This document shows, piece after piece, positions 21,053-34,482 of a DNA stretch of 64,000 nt; positions within the stretch are counted from its first letter, which is position 1; each line of letters opens with the position of its first letter. The DNA lies in contig NC_134358.1 in assembly GCF_048569485.1 (NCBI RefSeq), positions 557,902,728 through 557,966,727 of the forward strand. The letters are read 5' to 3'. The DNA comes from Anomaloglossus baeobatrachus. Lineage: Eukaryota; Chordata; Amphibia; Anura; Aromobatidae. The notes under the pieces were generated by a model that had not been told where the DNA came from, did no database searches, and saw nothing but the letters and a program-made list of their open reading frames with translations. A program made the position numbers and the translations under genes.

Positions 21053-24000
21053 GTAAAAGCAGAAAAATGTGAGAACCTGACAGACACTGTGTACATACAT
21101 TACTGATCCTGCATTGTATCCAGTATTATACTCCAGAGCTGCACTCACTATTCTGCTGGTGCAGTCACTGTGTACATACATTACATTACTGATCCTGAGT
21201 TACCTCCTGTATTATACTCCAGAGCTGCACTCACTATTCTGCTGGTGCAGTCACTGTGTACATACATTACATTACTGATCCTGCGTTGTATCCAGTATTA
21301 TACTCCAGAGCTGCACTCACTATTCTGCTGGTGCAGTCACTGTGTACATACATTACATTACTGATCCTGCGTTGTATCCAGTATTATACTCCAGAGCTGC
21401 ACTCACTATTCTGCTGGTGCAGTCACTGTGTACATACATTACATTACTGATCCTGCGTTGTATCCAGTATTATACTCCAGAGCTGCACTCACTATTCTGC
21501 TGGTGCAGTCACTGTGTACATACATTACATTACTGATCCTGAGTTACCTCCTGTATTATACTCCTGAGCTGCACTCACTATTCTGCTGGTGCAGTCACTG
21601 TGTACATACATTACATTACTGATCCTGCGTTGTATCCAGTATTATACTCCAGAGCTGCACTCACTATTCTGCTGGTGCAGTCACAGTTACCTCCTGTATT
21701 ATACTCCTGAGCTGCACTCACTATTCTGCTGGTGCAGTCACTGTGTACATACATTACATTACTGATCCTGAGTTACCTCCTGTATTATACTCCAGAGCTG
21801 CACTCACTATTCTGCTGGTGCAGTCACTGTGTACATACATTACTTATACTGTAGAGGACGAAGCTGGGAGAAGCCGTAGATGGAGAGCCATATGGCTAAA
21901 TTATGCAACCAGCAAGCTGTGCAGAGCTGTCCATCGGTGAGTCTGACAATGAGGTGCATCTTTAGACCTAATTTCCATAGGCTATTTTGCTGTGAATTAT
22001 CTGTAACTATCAAGCTGGCTGTCATAGACTATAACTACCTAGGTAAAAGCTGAAACAAAATTTAGAGGGGCTGCGTCTGTCCACACAGTGCTGGCAGATT
22101 CTAAGCAGAATGCTGAATGCAGCTCTGGAGGTGACTGCAGGATAAGATTAGAAATGCCAAATCGTTTGCAGGATATTATCAGTTCTGCTTCTTCTTGTTG
22201 CAAAATGACAACTCCAAATACTCTTGTAGTATATGACACTGGGGGAGACTCAAGTTGGCAAAAAAAAATCACTTACAGATGAATTATTTTTATTTCTTAA
22301 AGATTTTAGGTCCAAAGCCGAAGTTACCTGAAGGAGATGAGGACACAGACCAAGCGGCTGATGTGACCAACAGGGGGAAGGCAAAGCTGCACATGGTGAG
22401 ACGGAAGGAAGAAGGTAGAATCTGGAGGTCTGTGTGTCTTCTGGGCAGGATAGATCCCAACATTTCATTGAGGATCACTTCTGAGTAGTGATGAGCGAGC
22501 ATGCTTGTAACTACTCGGTACTCGCACGAGCAGGGCCGGCTCCAGGTTTTTGTGGGCCCTGGGCGGAAGAGTCCCAGTGGGCCCCATCCACACACAGACA
22601 CCGATACGAACATATACATATTTAAAGACAAACTCACAAAAATACATATAAACAGACAAATATATACAGTCATATACACTTACAGACACACACAAGTCTG
22701 CTGCATACAGACAGACACACACACACACAACTCTGCTACATACATACAAACACATACAACTCTGCTACATACAAACACATACAGCTCTGCTACATACAGA
22801 CAAACACATACAACTCTGCTACATACAGACAAACACATACAACTCTGCTACATACAGACAAACACATACAACTCTGCTACATACAAACACATACAGCTCT
22901 GCTACATACAGACAAACACATACAACTCTGCTACATACAGACAAACACATACAACTCTGCTACATACAAACACATACAGCTCTGCTACATACAGACAAAC
23001 ACACACAACTCTGCTACATACAGACAAACACATACAACTCTGCTACATACAGACAAACACATACAACTCTGCTACATACAAACACATACAACTCTGCTAC
23101 ATACAGACAAACACATACAACTCTGCTACATACAGACAAACACATACAACTCTGCTACATACAGACAAACACATACAACTCTGCTACATACAAACACATA
23201 CAACTCTGCTACATACAGACAAACACACACAACTCTGCTACATACAGACAAACACATACAACTCTGCTACATACAAACACATACAACTCTGCTACATACA
23301 GACAAACACACACAACTCTGCTACATACAGACAAACACATACAACTCTGCTACATACAGACAAACACATACAACTCTGCTACATACAAACACATACAACT
23401 CTGCTACATACAGACAAACACATACAACTCTGCTACATACAGACAAACACATACAACTCTGCTACATACAGACAAACACATACAACTCTGCTACATACAG
23501 ACAAACACATACAACTCTGCTACATACAGACAAACACATACAACTCTGCTACATACAGACAAACACACAACTCTGCTACATACAAACACATACAACTCTG
23601 CTACATACAGACAAACACACAACTCTGCTACATACAGACAAACACACAACTCTGCTACATACAGACAAACACATACAACTCTGCTACATACAGACAAACA
23701 CATACAACTCTGCTACATACAGACAAACACATACAACTCTGCTACATACAGACAAACACATACAACTCTGCTACATACAGACAAACACATACAACTCTGC
23801 TACATACAGACAAACACATACAACTCTGCTACATTCAGACAAATGCACACAACTCTGCTACATTCAGACAAACACAACTCTGCTACATACAGACAAACAC
23901 ATACAACTCTGCTACATACAGACAAACACATACAACTCTGCTACATACAAACACATACAACTCTGCTACATACAGACAAACACATACAACTCTGCTACAT

Positions 24001-27000
24001 ACAGACAAACACATACAACTCTGCTACATACAGACAAACACATACAACTCTGCTACATACAGACAAACACATACAACTCTGCTACATACAAACACATACA
24101 ACTCTGCTACATACAAACACATACAACTCTGCTACATACAGACAAACACATACAACTCTGCTACATACAGACAAACACATACAACTCTGCTACATACAGA
24201 CAAACACATACAACTCTGCTACATACAGACAAACACATACAACTCTGCTACATACAAACACATACAACTCTGCTACATACAGACAAACACATACAACTCT
24301 GCTACATACAGACAAACACATACAACTCTGCTACATACAGACAAACACATACAACTCTGCTACATACAGACAAACACATACAACTCTGCTACATACAAAC
24401 ACATACAACTCTGCTACATACAAACACATACAACTCTGCTACATACAGACAAACACATACAACTCTGCTACATACAGACAAACACATACAACTCTGCTAC
24501 ATACAGACAAACACATACAACTCTGCTACATACAGACAAACACACACAACTCTGCTACATACAAACACATACAACTCTGCTACATACAAACACATACAAC
24601 TCTGCTACATACAAACACATACAACTCTGCTACATACAGACAAACACACACAACTCTGCTACATACAGACAAACACATACAACTCTGCTACATACAGACA
24701 AACACATACAACTCTGCTACATTCAGACAAATGCACACAACTCTGCTGCTCTGTGGGGCCCACACCCGCGGCTTGGCGGGGACAGCACCCGCGGCTCGGC
24801 AGGGCCCACACCCGCGGCTCGGCGGGGCCAGCACCCGCGGCACTGGCAGCACCCGCGGCTCGGCAGGGCCCACACCCGCGGCTCGGCGGGTACAGCACCC
24901 GCGGCACTGGCAGCACCCGCGGCTCGGCAGGGCCCACACCCGCGGCTCGGCGGGGCCAGCACCCGCGGCTCGGCGGGGCCCACACCCGCGGAATCGGCGG
25001 GTGGGGGCATTGGCAGGGGCCAGGGCATACATCCAGGGGGTAGAAGCAGCTCACCGGGGCCTATAATGGGGAGGCGGGGAGGGCACTTACCCGATTAGGT
25101 CACGGTGGAGAGGGGGCCCACACAGCGCCGGACAGAAGCTCGCCTCCTTCATCTGTGGGACTGAGAAGGCGGTAGCTCCGCCCACAGATGAAATTCAAAC
25201 GAGGATGTCTGCGCGCCTTAAAGTGACGGCGCCGCAGATTGCTGCCGAGGACTGCGGTCCCCGGAACTCGGCCGGGGACCGCAGAACTGTAAAGGCGAGT
25301 GGGCCCCGGCCAAGGGACAGGAGAACTGACGAGGCCGAGTGGGCCCCCCCGGCTCTCCAGGGCCCCGGCATTTGCCCGGGTTTGCCGGGTGCTGACGCCG
25401 GCCCTGCGCACGAGTATCGCTGTACTCGGGCTGCTCGGCGGGGACCGAGTAATCTCGCGATACTCGTGCTGTACTCGTGGTCTTCATTTCTGCATGTTGA
25501 CGCTCTTTTGAGAGCCAGCCCTCATGCAGGGATTGGCTGGCAGACCACTGCAATGCCACAGCCCTGTTAGTTGTGGAATTGCAGTGATTGGCCGGCCTGC
25601 ACAGCGTGACCGAGCCTTTATATCGGCCGGCGCGCTGTGCTCTGCTCACAGCTATCCAGACAGTGAGTGCAGGGAGAGTGTCGCTGATTCAGGGAAAGCT
25701 TTGCGGCCCTTTATAGCTTTTTCAGTTGCAGGGCTGCAAACAGTGTGACCAAAAGTCCTTCTCAGGACTATTCTAGTTGTATACAGGCAGGCAGGGTATA
25801 GCCAGGTCGGAGTACAGTAGCAGAGTCCTTCTCAGGACTATTGTTGCTATATACAGGCAGGGTATAGCCAGGTCTGAATACAGGCTAGTGACCAGAAGAG
25901 TCCTTGTCAGGACTATTGTACCAGTATACAGGCAGGCAGGCAGGCAGGGTAGTGGTGACCGTATACCAGCCTTCATCATATCTGGGGCTGGTGTACACAG
26001 TGTAAAACAGTCCAGATAGTGTCTGACTTGTCTGTAATTGTCGCTCCCCAAAAAAACCTGTTAGGTTCTTATTGCGTCCGTGCTTGGTTTTTAAAACCGC
26101 ACGTGTGTGCCTGTTGGTGGCAGCGTACAGGTGCACTTGTGTGCAATTTCCAGAAACTTTGATATAACGCACAAGTAGTGAATATACACGTCAGCAGTGC
26201 ACAGCATTGCAAAATGCGCAAGGGCATTGGCAAGGAACAAGGAAGTGGACGTGATGGTGGTGCAGGCAGAGGCCGAGGTCGTGGGCAAGCTCTAATTTCG
26301 CCACAACAAAGGGCCTCATCTAGTCGCTCGCACGTCCTGTCCCAAATTCTTGGGGACCGCAGCAGTACACCGCTCTTGAACCAAGACCAGTGTCAACAGG
26401 TTGTTAGTTGGATAGCAGATAATGCTTCCAGTCAGATTGGCACCACCACAAACACTCTGTCTTCCACACGGTCAAGTGTCAGTAGCCGTGATACTGCACC
26501 GCACATTTCTGAACCTGATCCTCCTTCCTACCACCAGGCTGAGTACACGTCCTCCTCGGACATTAATGATCCCACACTTGGACACTCGGAAGAGCTGTTC
26601 ACGTTTCCATTCACACATTCTGGCCTCTCGCCAGCTCATATTGAAGTGGGTCATGAGGAGATCGTCTGTACAGATGGCCAAATATTTGAGCAGCCACGTT
26701 CTCACGAAGTTGGCAACGTGTCTCAACAAGTGGTGGACGATGATGAGACACAATTGTCAGCAAGTCAGGAGGAGGAGCAGGGTGCGGAAGAGGAAGACGA
26801 CGTGGTGGATGATCCAGTAACTGACCCAACCTGGCAGGAGGATATGCAGAGCGAGGACAGCAGTGCACAGGGGGAGGGAGGCGTAGCATCACAACAGGCA
26901 GTAAGAAGCAGGGGGGTGGCCCCAGGCAGAAGTCAGGCAACCGTTCCCCGGAACAACACGACGACACAAGGTGCCTGTACAAATGTTAGGTCTTCCCGAG

Positions 27001-30000
27001 TCTGGCAGTTTTTTAAGTTGGATCCAGATGATTCAAAAAAGGCCATTTGCAACACCTGCCGTGCCAGCATCAGCAGGGGTACCAAAACTAGCAGCCTGAC
27101 CACCACCAGCATGATCAGGCACATATCAGCCAAGCACCCGACTTTGTGGGAAGTACAACAGAGTCGAGGAGCAGTGCTTGCTGATGTCACTGCTACGTCT
27201 TCGCTGGTTGTGCATGCGAGCCAATCCCCTGTCCATGCTGCCTGCGAACAAGCCTCCTCCACTCCTGCACCTGCAGTTGCCTACGCAGAAAGAACACCAT
27301 CATCAAGCACGTCCTTGTCCCAGCGCAGCGTTCAGTTATCCATTCAGCAAACCTTTGAACGCAGGCGCAAATACACTGCCAACACCCCACATGCCACAGT
27401 TCTAAATGCTAACATTTCGCGACTGCTTGCGCTGGAAATGTTGCCTTTTAGGCTGGTGGAGACAGAAGCATTCCGTGACCTGATGGCGGCAGCTGTCCCA
27501 CGTTACTCGGTCCCCAGCCGCCACTATTTCTCCCGGTGTGCCGTCCCCGCGTTGCATAACCACGTGTCACAAAACATCACACGTGCCCTGAACAACGCTG
27601 TTTCACCCAAGGTCCACCTAACCACAGACACGTGGACAAGTGCTTGTGGGCAAGGCCGCTACATCTCGTTGACGGCACACTGGGTTAATATTGTGGAAGC
27701 TGGGACCCAGTCTGAGCGAGGGACGGAACACGTCCTTCCCACACCAAGGTTTGCAGGCCCTACCTCAGTCAGTGTTTCACCCACACTCTACAGCTCCGGA
27801 ATGTCATGCTCTTCAGCCTCCTCCTCCTCCTGCGCATCCTCATCCACTGTACCCTCCACACCAGTCACAAGCTGGAAGCACTGCAGCACTGCCTCGGCAA
27901 AGCGGCAACAGGCTGTGCTGAAGCTAATCTGCATAGGTGACAAACCCCACAATGCAGAAGAGCTGTGGACAGCTCTGAAACAGCAGGCAGATCACTGGCT
28001 CACACCTCTGAACCTAAAGCCAGGAAAGGTCGTGTGTGACAATGGCCGGAACCTGGTGGCGGCTTTGAGGCGAGGCCAGCTGACACATGTTCCATGCGTG
28101 GCCCATGTGCTCAACCTCGTGGTTCAGCGGTTTCTAAAGTCATACCCAGAGCTGTCTGATCTGCTGGTAAAAGTTCGCCGCCTGTCTGCACATTTTCGAA
28201 AGTCACCTACTGCTTCAGCCGGCCTTGCCGGCTTTCAGCGCCGTTTGCATCTTCCGGCTCACAGACTGGTGTGTGATGTCCCCACGCGTTGGAATTCAAC
28301 TCTGCACATGTTGGTCAGGATATGTGAGCAGAAGAGGGCAGTTGTTGAGTACCTGCATCACCTAAGCCGTCGGGAAATGGGTCAAACTCCACACATAACA
28401 CCTGAGGAGTGGAGATGGATGTCAGACCTATGTACCATCCTCCAAAACTTTGAGGACTCCACCAAGATGGTGAGTGGTGATGACGCCATTATTAGCGTCA
28501 CCATACCGCTACTCTGCCTTCTAAAACGGTCTCTGCTAAAAAACAAACATGATGCATTGCAGGCGGAGCGCGATGAGTTGCAGCAAGAAACAGTAGTGGG
28601 TGTGGGTGATAACGCACAGCCCAGCCTCGTCTCATCACAACGTGCAGTGGAGGACTATGACGAGGAGGAGGATGAAGACATGGAGCAACTCTCCGGCCAA
28701 ATTGAGGATATGACATGCACACCAGTCATATCCTCGGTTCAGCGTGGCTGGCCAGAGGACAGGGTAGATGAGGAGGAGGAGGAGGAGGAGGAGGACAGCA
28801 TGTTCAGTCATCTTGTTGGTCAGGCTACTGAAGTCCTGGCTGTTAAGAGTCTGGCGCACATGGCTGACTTTATGGTAAGCTGCCTGTCTCGTGACCCTCG
28901 CGTTAAGAACATCTTGGCCGACAATCATTACTGGTTGGTAACACTGTTAGACCCACGCTACAAGGAGAACTTTTTGTCTCTTATTCCCGTGGAGGAGAGG
29001 TCAACCAAAATGCAGCAGTTCCGGAAGGCCATAGTCACGGAAGTAGGCAAAGCATTCCCCTCACAAAACGCTAGCGGCATAGGTCAGGAATCAGTGGACA
29101 ACCGAGGCGTACAGCCGAGAGAGGCACAAGTCCAATCCGCCAGAGGTAGGGGAACAGTCTTTAAGATGTGGGACAGTTTTCTCAGCCCCTCACGTACCAC
29201 AGCCCCTGAGGTGCGGGGTAGTGCCACAAGAAATCCTAAGTTTGCCCAGATGCTGAAGGAGTACCTTGCAGATCGAACAACTGTACTCCGACATTCCTCT
29301 GTGCCTTACAATTATTGGGTATCCAAGCTGGACACGTGGCATGAATTGGCTCTCTACGCCTTGGAAGTCCTGGCCTGCCCTGCTGCTAGCGTTTTGTCAG
29401 AGCGTGTTTTTAGTGCCGCAGGTGGAATCATTACAGATAAACGCACCCGCCTGTCAACTGAAAATGCTGACAGGCTGACTCTGATCAAGATGAACAAGGG
29501 TTGGATTGGGCCAGACTTCACCACACCACCAGCAAATGACAGCGGAATTTAAAGTTTGCCATGTACCTCCACTCACCCATGGGTACACACTTCTGGACTT
29601 TGGATAATCGCTGGACTGCTCCTCCTTCTCCTCATGCGCCATCATGATGACCGTTACAAATTGCAATACTTAGGCCTTTGTTTCAGGTATACCCCCAGTG
29701 GTAAATTTTTTCGCCCATTCTTTGCAGAATGGACATTACAACGACAGGAGACCCGCTCCTTTGCAATGGGAACAATGTTTTGAGGCCCTCATGCACGTCT
29801 CTACCCAGGGACAACGTGGAGCCTCCCAATTTTTGGCTGCCCTGCCTAAGGGCTATACTATAATACACCCACTTCCTGACAATGGACACTCAATGTTTTG
29901 AGGCCCTCATGCACGTCTCTACCCAGGGACAACGTGGAGCCTCCCAATTTTTGGCTGCCCTGCCTAAGGGCTATACTATAATACACCCACTTCCTGACAA

Positions 30001-32779
30001 TGGACACTTAATGTTTTGAGGCCCTCATGCACGTCTCTACCCAGGGACAACGTGGAGCCTCCCAATTTTTGGCTGCCCTGCCTAAGGGCTATACTATAAT
30101 ACACCCACTTCCTGACAATGGACACTTAATGTTTTGAGGCCCTCATGCACGTCTCTACCCAGGGACAACGTGGAGCCTCCCAATTTTTGGCTGCCCTGCC
30201 TAAGGGCTATACTATAATACACCCACTTCCTGACAATGGACACTTAATGTTTTGAGGCCCTCATGCACGTCTCTACCCAGGGACAATGTGGAGCCTCCCA
30301 ATTTTTGGCTGCCCTGGCAAAGGGCTATACTAAAATAGACCCACTTCCTTACAATGGGCACTTCAGGTTTACAGGCCCTCATGCACGTCTCTATCCAGGG
30401 ACAATGTAGAGCCTCCCAATTTTTGGCTGCCCTGGCAAAGGGCTATACTAAAATAGACCCACTTCCTTACAATGGGCACTTCAGGTTTACAGGCCATCAT
30501 GCACGTCTCTATCCAGGGACAACGTGGAGCCTCCCAATTTTTGGCTGCCCTGGCAAAGGGCTATACTAAAATAGACCCACTTCCTTACAATGGGCACTTC
30601 AGGTTTACAGGCCCTCATGCACGTCTCTATCCAGGGACAATGTGGAGCCTCCCAATTTTTGGCTGCCCTGCCTAAGGGCTATACTAAAATAGACCCACTT
30701 CCTTACAATGGGCACATTAGACTCAAGAGGCCTTCATGTACGTCTCTTCTCAGGGACATCGGAGTGCCACACAATGTTTTCACGTAAAATCTTTCATGTA
30801 TTAATCTCAAAAAGTAACATACACCAGCTCTATCTCACTATTGCGTATGTGCCCTTAACATTTCTGCCATGAAAAATCATTTTGGGGTCATTTTGGAAGG
30901 TTTTCTGGTGAGTCCGTAAAAATGGCGTGAAACGCGGACAAAATTGTTCACAGCTGTGACTTTTGAGTGATAAATGCTTCAAGGGGTCTTCCCCATGCTG
31001 TTGCCATGTCATTTGAGCACTCTTCTGAGACTTTTGTGACATTTTTAGGGTTTCTCCATGCTGCCGGGGGGTCATTTCACAAAAATACTCGGGTCTCCCA
31101 TAGGATAACATTGGGCTCGTTGCTCGGGCCGAGTACACGAGTATCTTGGGAGGCTCGGCCCGAGCTTCGAGCACCCGAGCTTTTTAGTACTCGCTCATCA
31201 CTACTTCTGAGTCCTACCCAAACTGATAGCGGATCACCAAGGATCACCAGGGATCACCAGGGATCCAGCTACATTGTGCCAGCCAGCCTCCTCACAGCTG
31301 ATCTGTGGGCACAAAAGGGGGCTGGCTTGGCTGTTTAGAAGCATTTCAGATGAGCTCCTATTCAAATAAGAAAATATATATCTATTCTTTATCATAGTAA
31401 TTTTTTTTTTCTCCACTTACGAGCCACCTCTTCTCCACTTATGAGCCACCTCTTCTCCACTTATGAGCCACCTCCTCTCCACTTATGAGCCACCTCCTCT
31501 CCACTTATGAGCCGCCTCCTCTCCACTTATGAGCCGCCTCCTCTCCACTTATGAGCCACCTCCTCTCCACTTATGAGCCACCTCTTCTCCACTTATGAGC
31601 CACCTCCTCTCCACTTATGAGCCACCTCCTCTCCACTTATGAGCCACCTCCTCTCCACTTATGAGCCACCTCCTCTCCACTTATGAGCCACCTCTTCTCC
31701 ACTTATGAGCCACCTCTTCTCCACTTATGAGCCACCTCTTCTCCACTTATGAGCCACCTCTTCTCCACTTATGAGCCACCTCTTCTCCATTGAGTCTATT
31801 TCCTAAACTCATCATTAGTTCTTACAAACAGCTCTAACCAATATTTGACAAAGGAAGACGCCCAGCCATTATAGTAATGAGTCAGGATGCACTGTATAGT
31901 ATACTCCATGGAGAGTGGAGAGGAGGAGAGAGGAGCAGAGTGAGAGGCAGTCACACATAGCTCGCTTCTCCTCCTGCTGGATGCACAGATACACTGCTCA
32001 GTGTTCCTGAATCATTTTCCTGCCTATGCTACTCCTTTCTATGTGTTACCAAAGGTTAAAAGAGCAGGAATCCCTTTGTGTGTGCCGTGCAAGGGAGACA
32101 TCACAGCAGATAGTCTCCACTCACCAGCTCAGAGACTACTGAAAATTAAAGATGGGACCTCAGAGGGTTCAGGAATGCAGGATACAAGTCATATAATGGC
32201 CCAAAATAGTGCTCATGTACAGAGAAAACACCTTATTCTGAAAAGTTACCTGAAAATATAGGTACTCACTATTTGTGAGAGTGATATGTCTCTTATATTA
32301 AAGGTTTCAGATGAAACTGGATCCATGCAAATAACGACAGTATCAGAGGAAAGTCCGTTCTCCAAGTCCATGCTGCTGACCGAGGAATGTTTCATCCTCT
32401 ATGGAGGAGACAAGATCTTTGTATGGAAAGGTAAAATAATAATAATAATAACAAGAACAAATAATAAGTATATAATAATTGTAAAATAACAATAAAAATA
32501 ATAATAATAACAAGAATCAATAATAAGTATATAATAATTATAAAATAATAACAATAATAATAACAATAATAACAAATAATAATAAATATATAACAATTAT
32601 AAAATAATAAAATTAATAATAACAAACAATAATAAGTATATTATAAAATATTATTAGTAATAATAAGAAACATTAATAAGTATATATTAATTATATAATA
32701 ATAATAACAATAATATTATTAATAATAATAATAAAAAGAAGAAGAAACAATAATAAGTATATAATAATAAGATAATACA

Positions 32780-32812
<33 letters not shown>

Positions 32813-34413
32813 CAATAACAAGTATATAATAATAATAATAATAATAATAACAAACATTAGTAAGTACATAATAATTATAAAATAATAATAATAAAAAGAA
32901 GAAGAAACAATAATAAGTATATAATAATTATAAGATAATACAAATAATAAGAATAAACAATAACAAGTATATAATAATAATAACAAACATTAGTAAGTAC
33001 ATAATAATTATAAAATAATAATAATAATAATACTTGTTAATGATAAACAACAATAATAATAAGTAATAATAATTATTATTGATAGGCGTACACGCGGATA
33101 ATCGGGACCGGCGGGGTCAATGTTATCTTTTTTTAAATCCGATAACAGTCTGGAATCCAGTCCATATATAGGTCTATGGGGTCCAGAATCCAAAGATTAA
33201 AAATGCTGGTAGAAGGGATAGAGGATAGGAGCAGGCGTGCTGCACTTACTGAGGCTCTGGCATGGCGGTACGCTGCTTCCAGGTCACACATTTACTTCCA
33301 GATAATTAACCTTTATTAAATATTCACTGCTTTCCCTGCCCACTGGCGTCTGTGATTGGTTGCAGTCAGACACCCCCCCCAATCTGTATGACAGCGTGCC
33401 TGACCAATCACAGTCTGTCTGCGAGTCTATACCAGAGAGCAAAAAAAAATAAATTAATACAAAATCTGTCGTGCGGTCCCCCCATATTCTGATACCCAGC
33501 ACAGATAAAGCCCAGGGCCACAGGCTGCAGCCCCCAGCCGTGCTCTTATCTTGGCTGTGTATTAAAATAAGAGGAACCGCATGTGGTGTTGTTTGTTAAA
33601 TTATTCAAATAAATCATTTTAAAAACAGCGTGCTGCCTCCCCCCCCCCCCATTTTGATACTCAGTCAAAATAAGGCCCAACAGCTGGGGGCTGGTATTCT
33701 CAGCCTGGGGAGGGCCATGGTTATTGCCCCCTCAATCCTAAAAATAGCAGACTGCAGCCGCTCGGGATTGTTGCATCCATTAGATGTAACAAGCCTGGCG
33801 CTTTACCCGGCTCTTCCCGATTGCCCTGGTGCGGCGACAATTGGGGTAATTGGTGGGACCACACGTCGTTTTTTTCAATTATTTATTGAAATAACACTTT
33901 GTTTAAAAAAGCTTCATGTGGTTCCTCTTATTTTGATACACAGCCAAGATAAGCACATGGCTGGGGGCTGCAGCCTGTAGCCGTATGCTTTATCTGTGCT
34001 GGATATCATAATATGGGGGGACCCTATGTCAGTTGTTTTACTTATTTAATTTTATACCACATTATGGACCCGCAAACAGTGCCTGTGATTGGTTACAGTC
34101 AGACGCTGTCACACAGGCTGGGGGCGCGTCTGACTGCAACCAATCACAGACGCCAGGACGGCCGATGGGTGGGGAAAGCAGTGCATATGGATGAGCGATA
34201 ATGAGCAGCCCAGGAAGTGAAGGAGAGACCGCCGCAGCAGTGTACAGCCGCACGGGACGGAGTCTTGGTAAGTATGAAACACTCGCTTCATTCTTATTTA
34301 CTTTATTTTTCCTTTATTTTTTTTTTAATTTCTTGAGTTCTGGTTCTGGACCAACACCCGGAATTTTGGGTACCTTTTAAACCGCGCGGGTCTGGACTTT
34401 TACAATCCGTGTC

Positions 34414-34482
<69 letters not shown>

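Larger units (their letters stand above)
22531..25406. mobile_element. Non-autonomous hAT element, swollen by tandem repeats
   Basis: It is bounded by CAGGGCCGGC and GCCGGCCCTG and flanked by a perfect 8-bp duplication CGCACGAG (22523-22530 and 25407-25414). Of its 2876 bp, about 2.3 kb is tandem repeat. The remainder is GC-rich sequence without a transposase. It interrupts the left end of the larger hAT. Confidence 0.9.
22486..31203 (+). mobile_element. hAT DNA transposon, autonomous-looking, with nested element
   Basis: An 8718-bp hAT element bounded by a perfect 8-bp duplication CTTCTGAG (22478-22485 and 31204-31211). Its ends are TAGTGATGAGCGAG and the exact complement CTCGCTCATCACTA. 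A second, non-autonomous hAT (22531-25406) sits 45 bp inside the left end. The plus-strand transposase ORF runs to 29552 and is followed by a 118-bp tandem array. It lies in a scin intron in the same orientation as the gene. The perfect target duplication and long ORF suggest a young copy. Confidence 0.92.

Noticed and set aside
22501-25098. 865-codon plus-strand ORF
   Set aside because: It reads through the 29/25-bp minisatellite and GC-rich repeats of a non-autonomous hAT; the repeat units simply lack stops.
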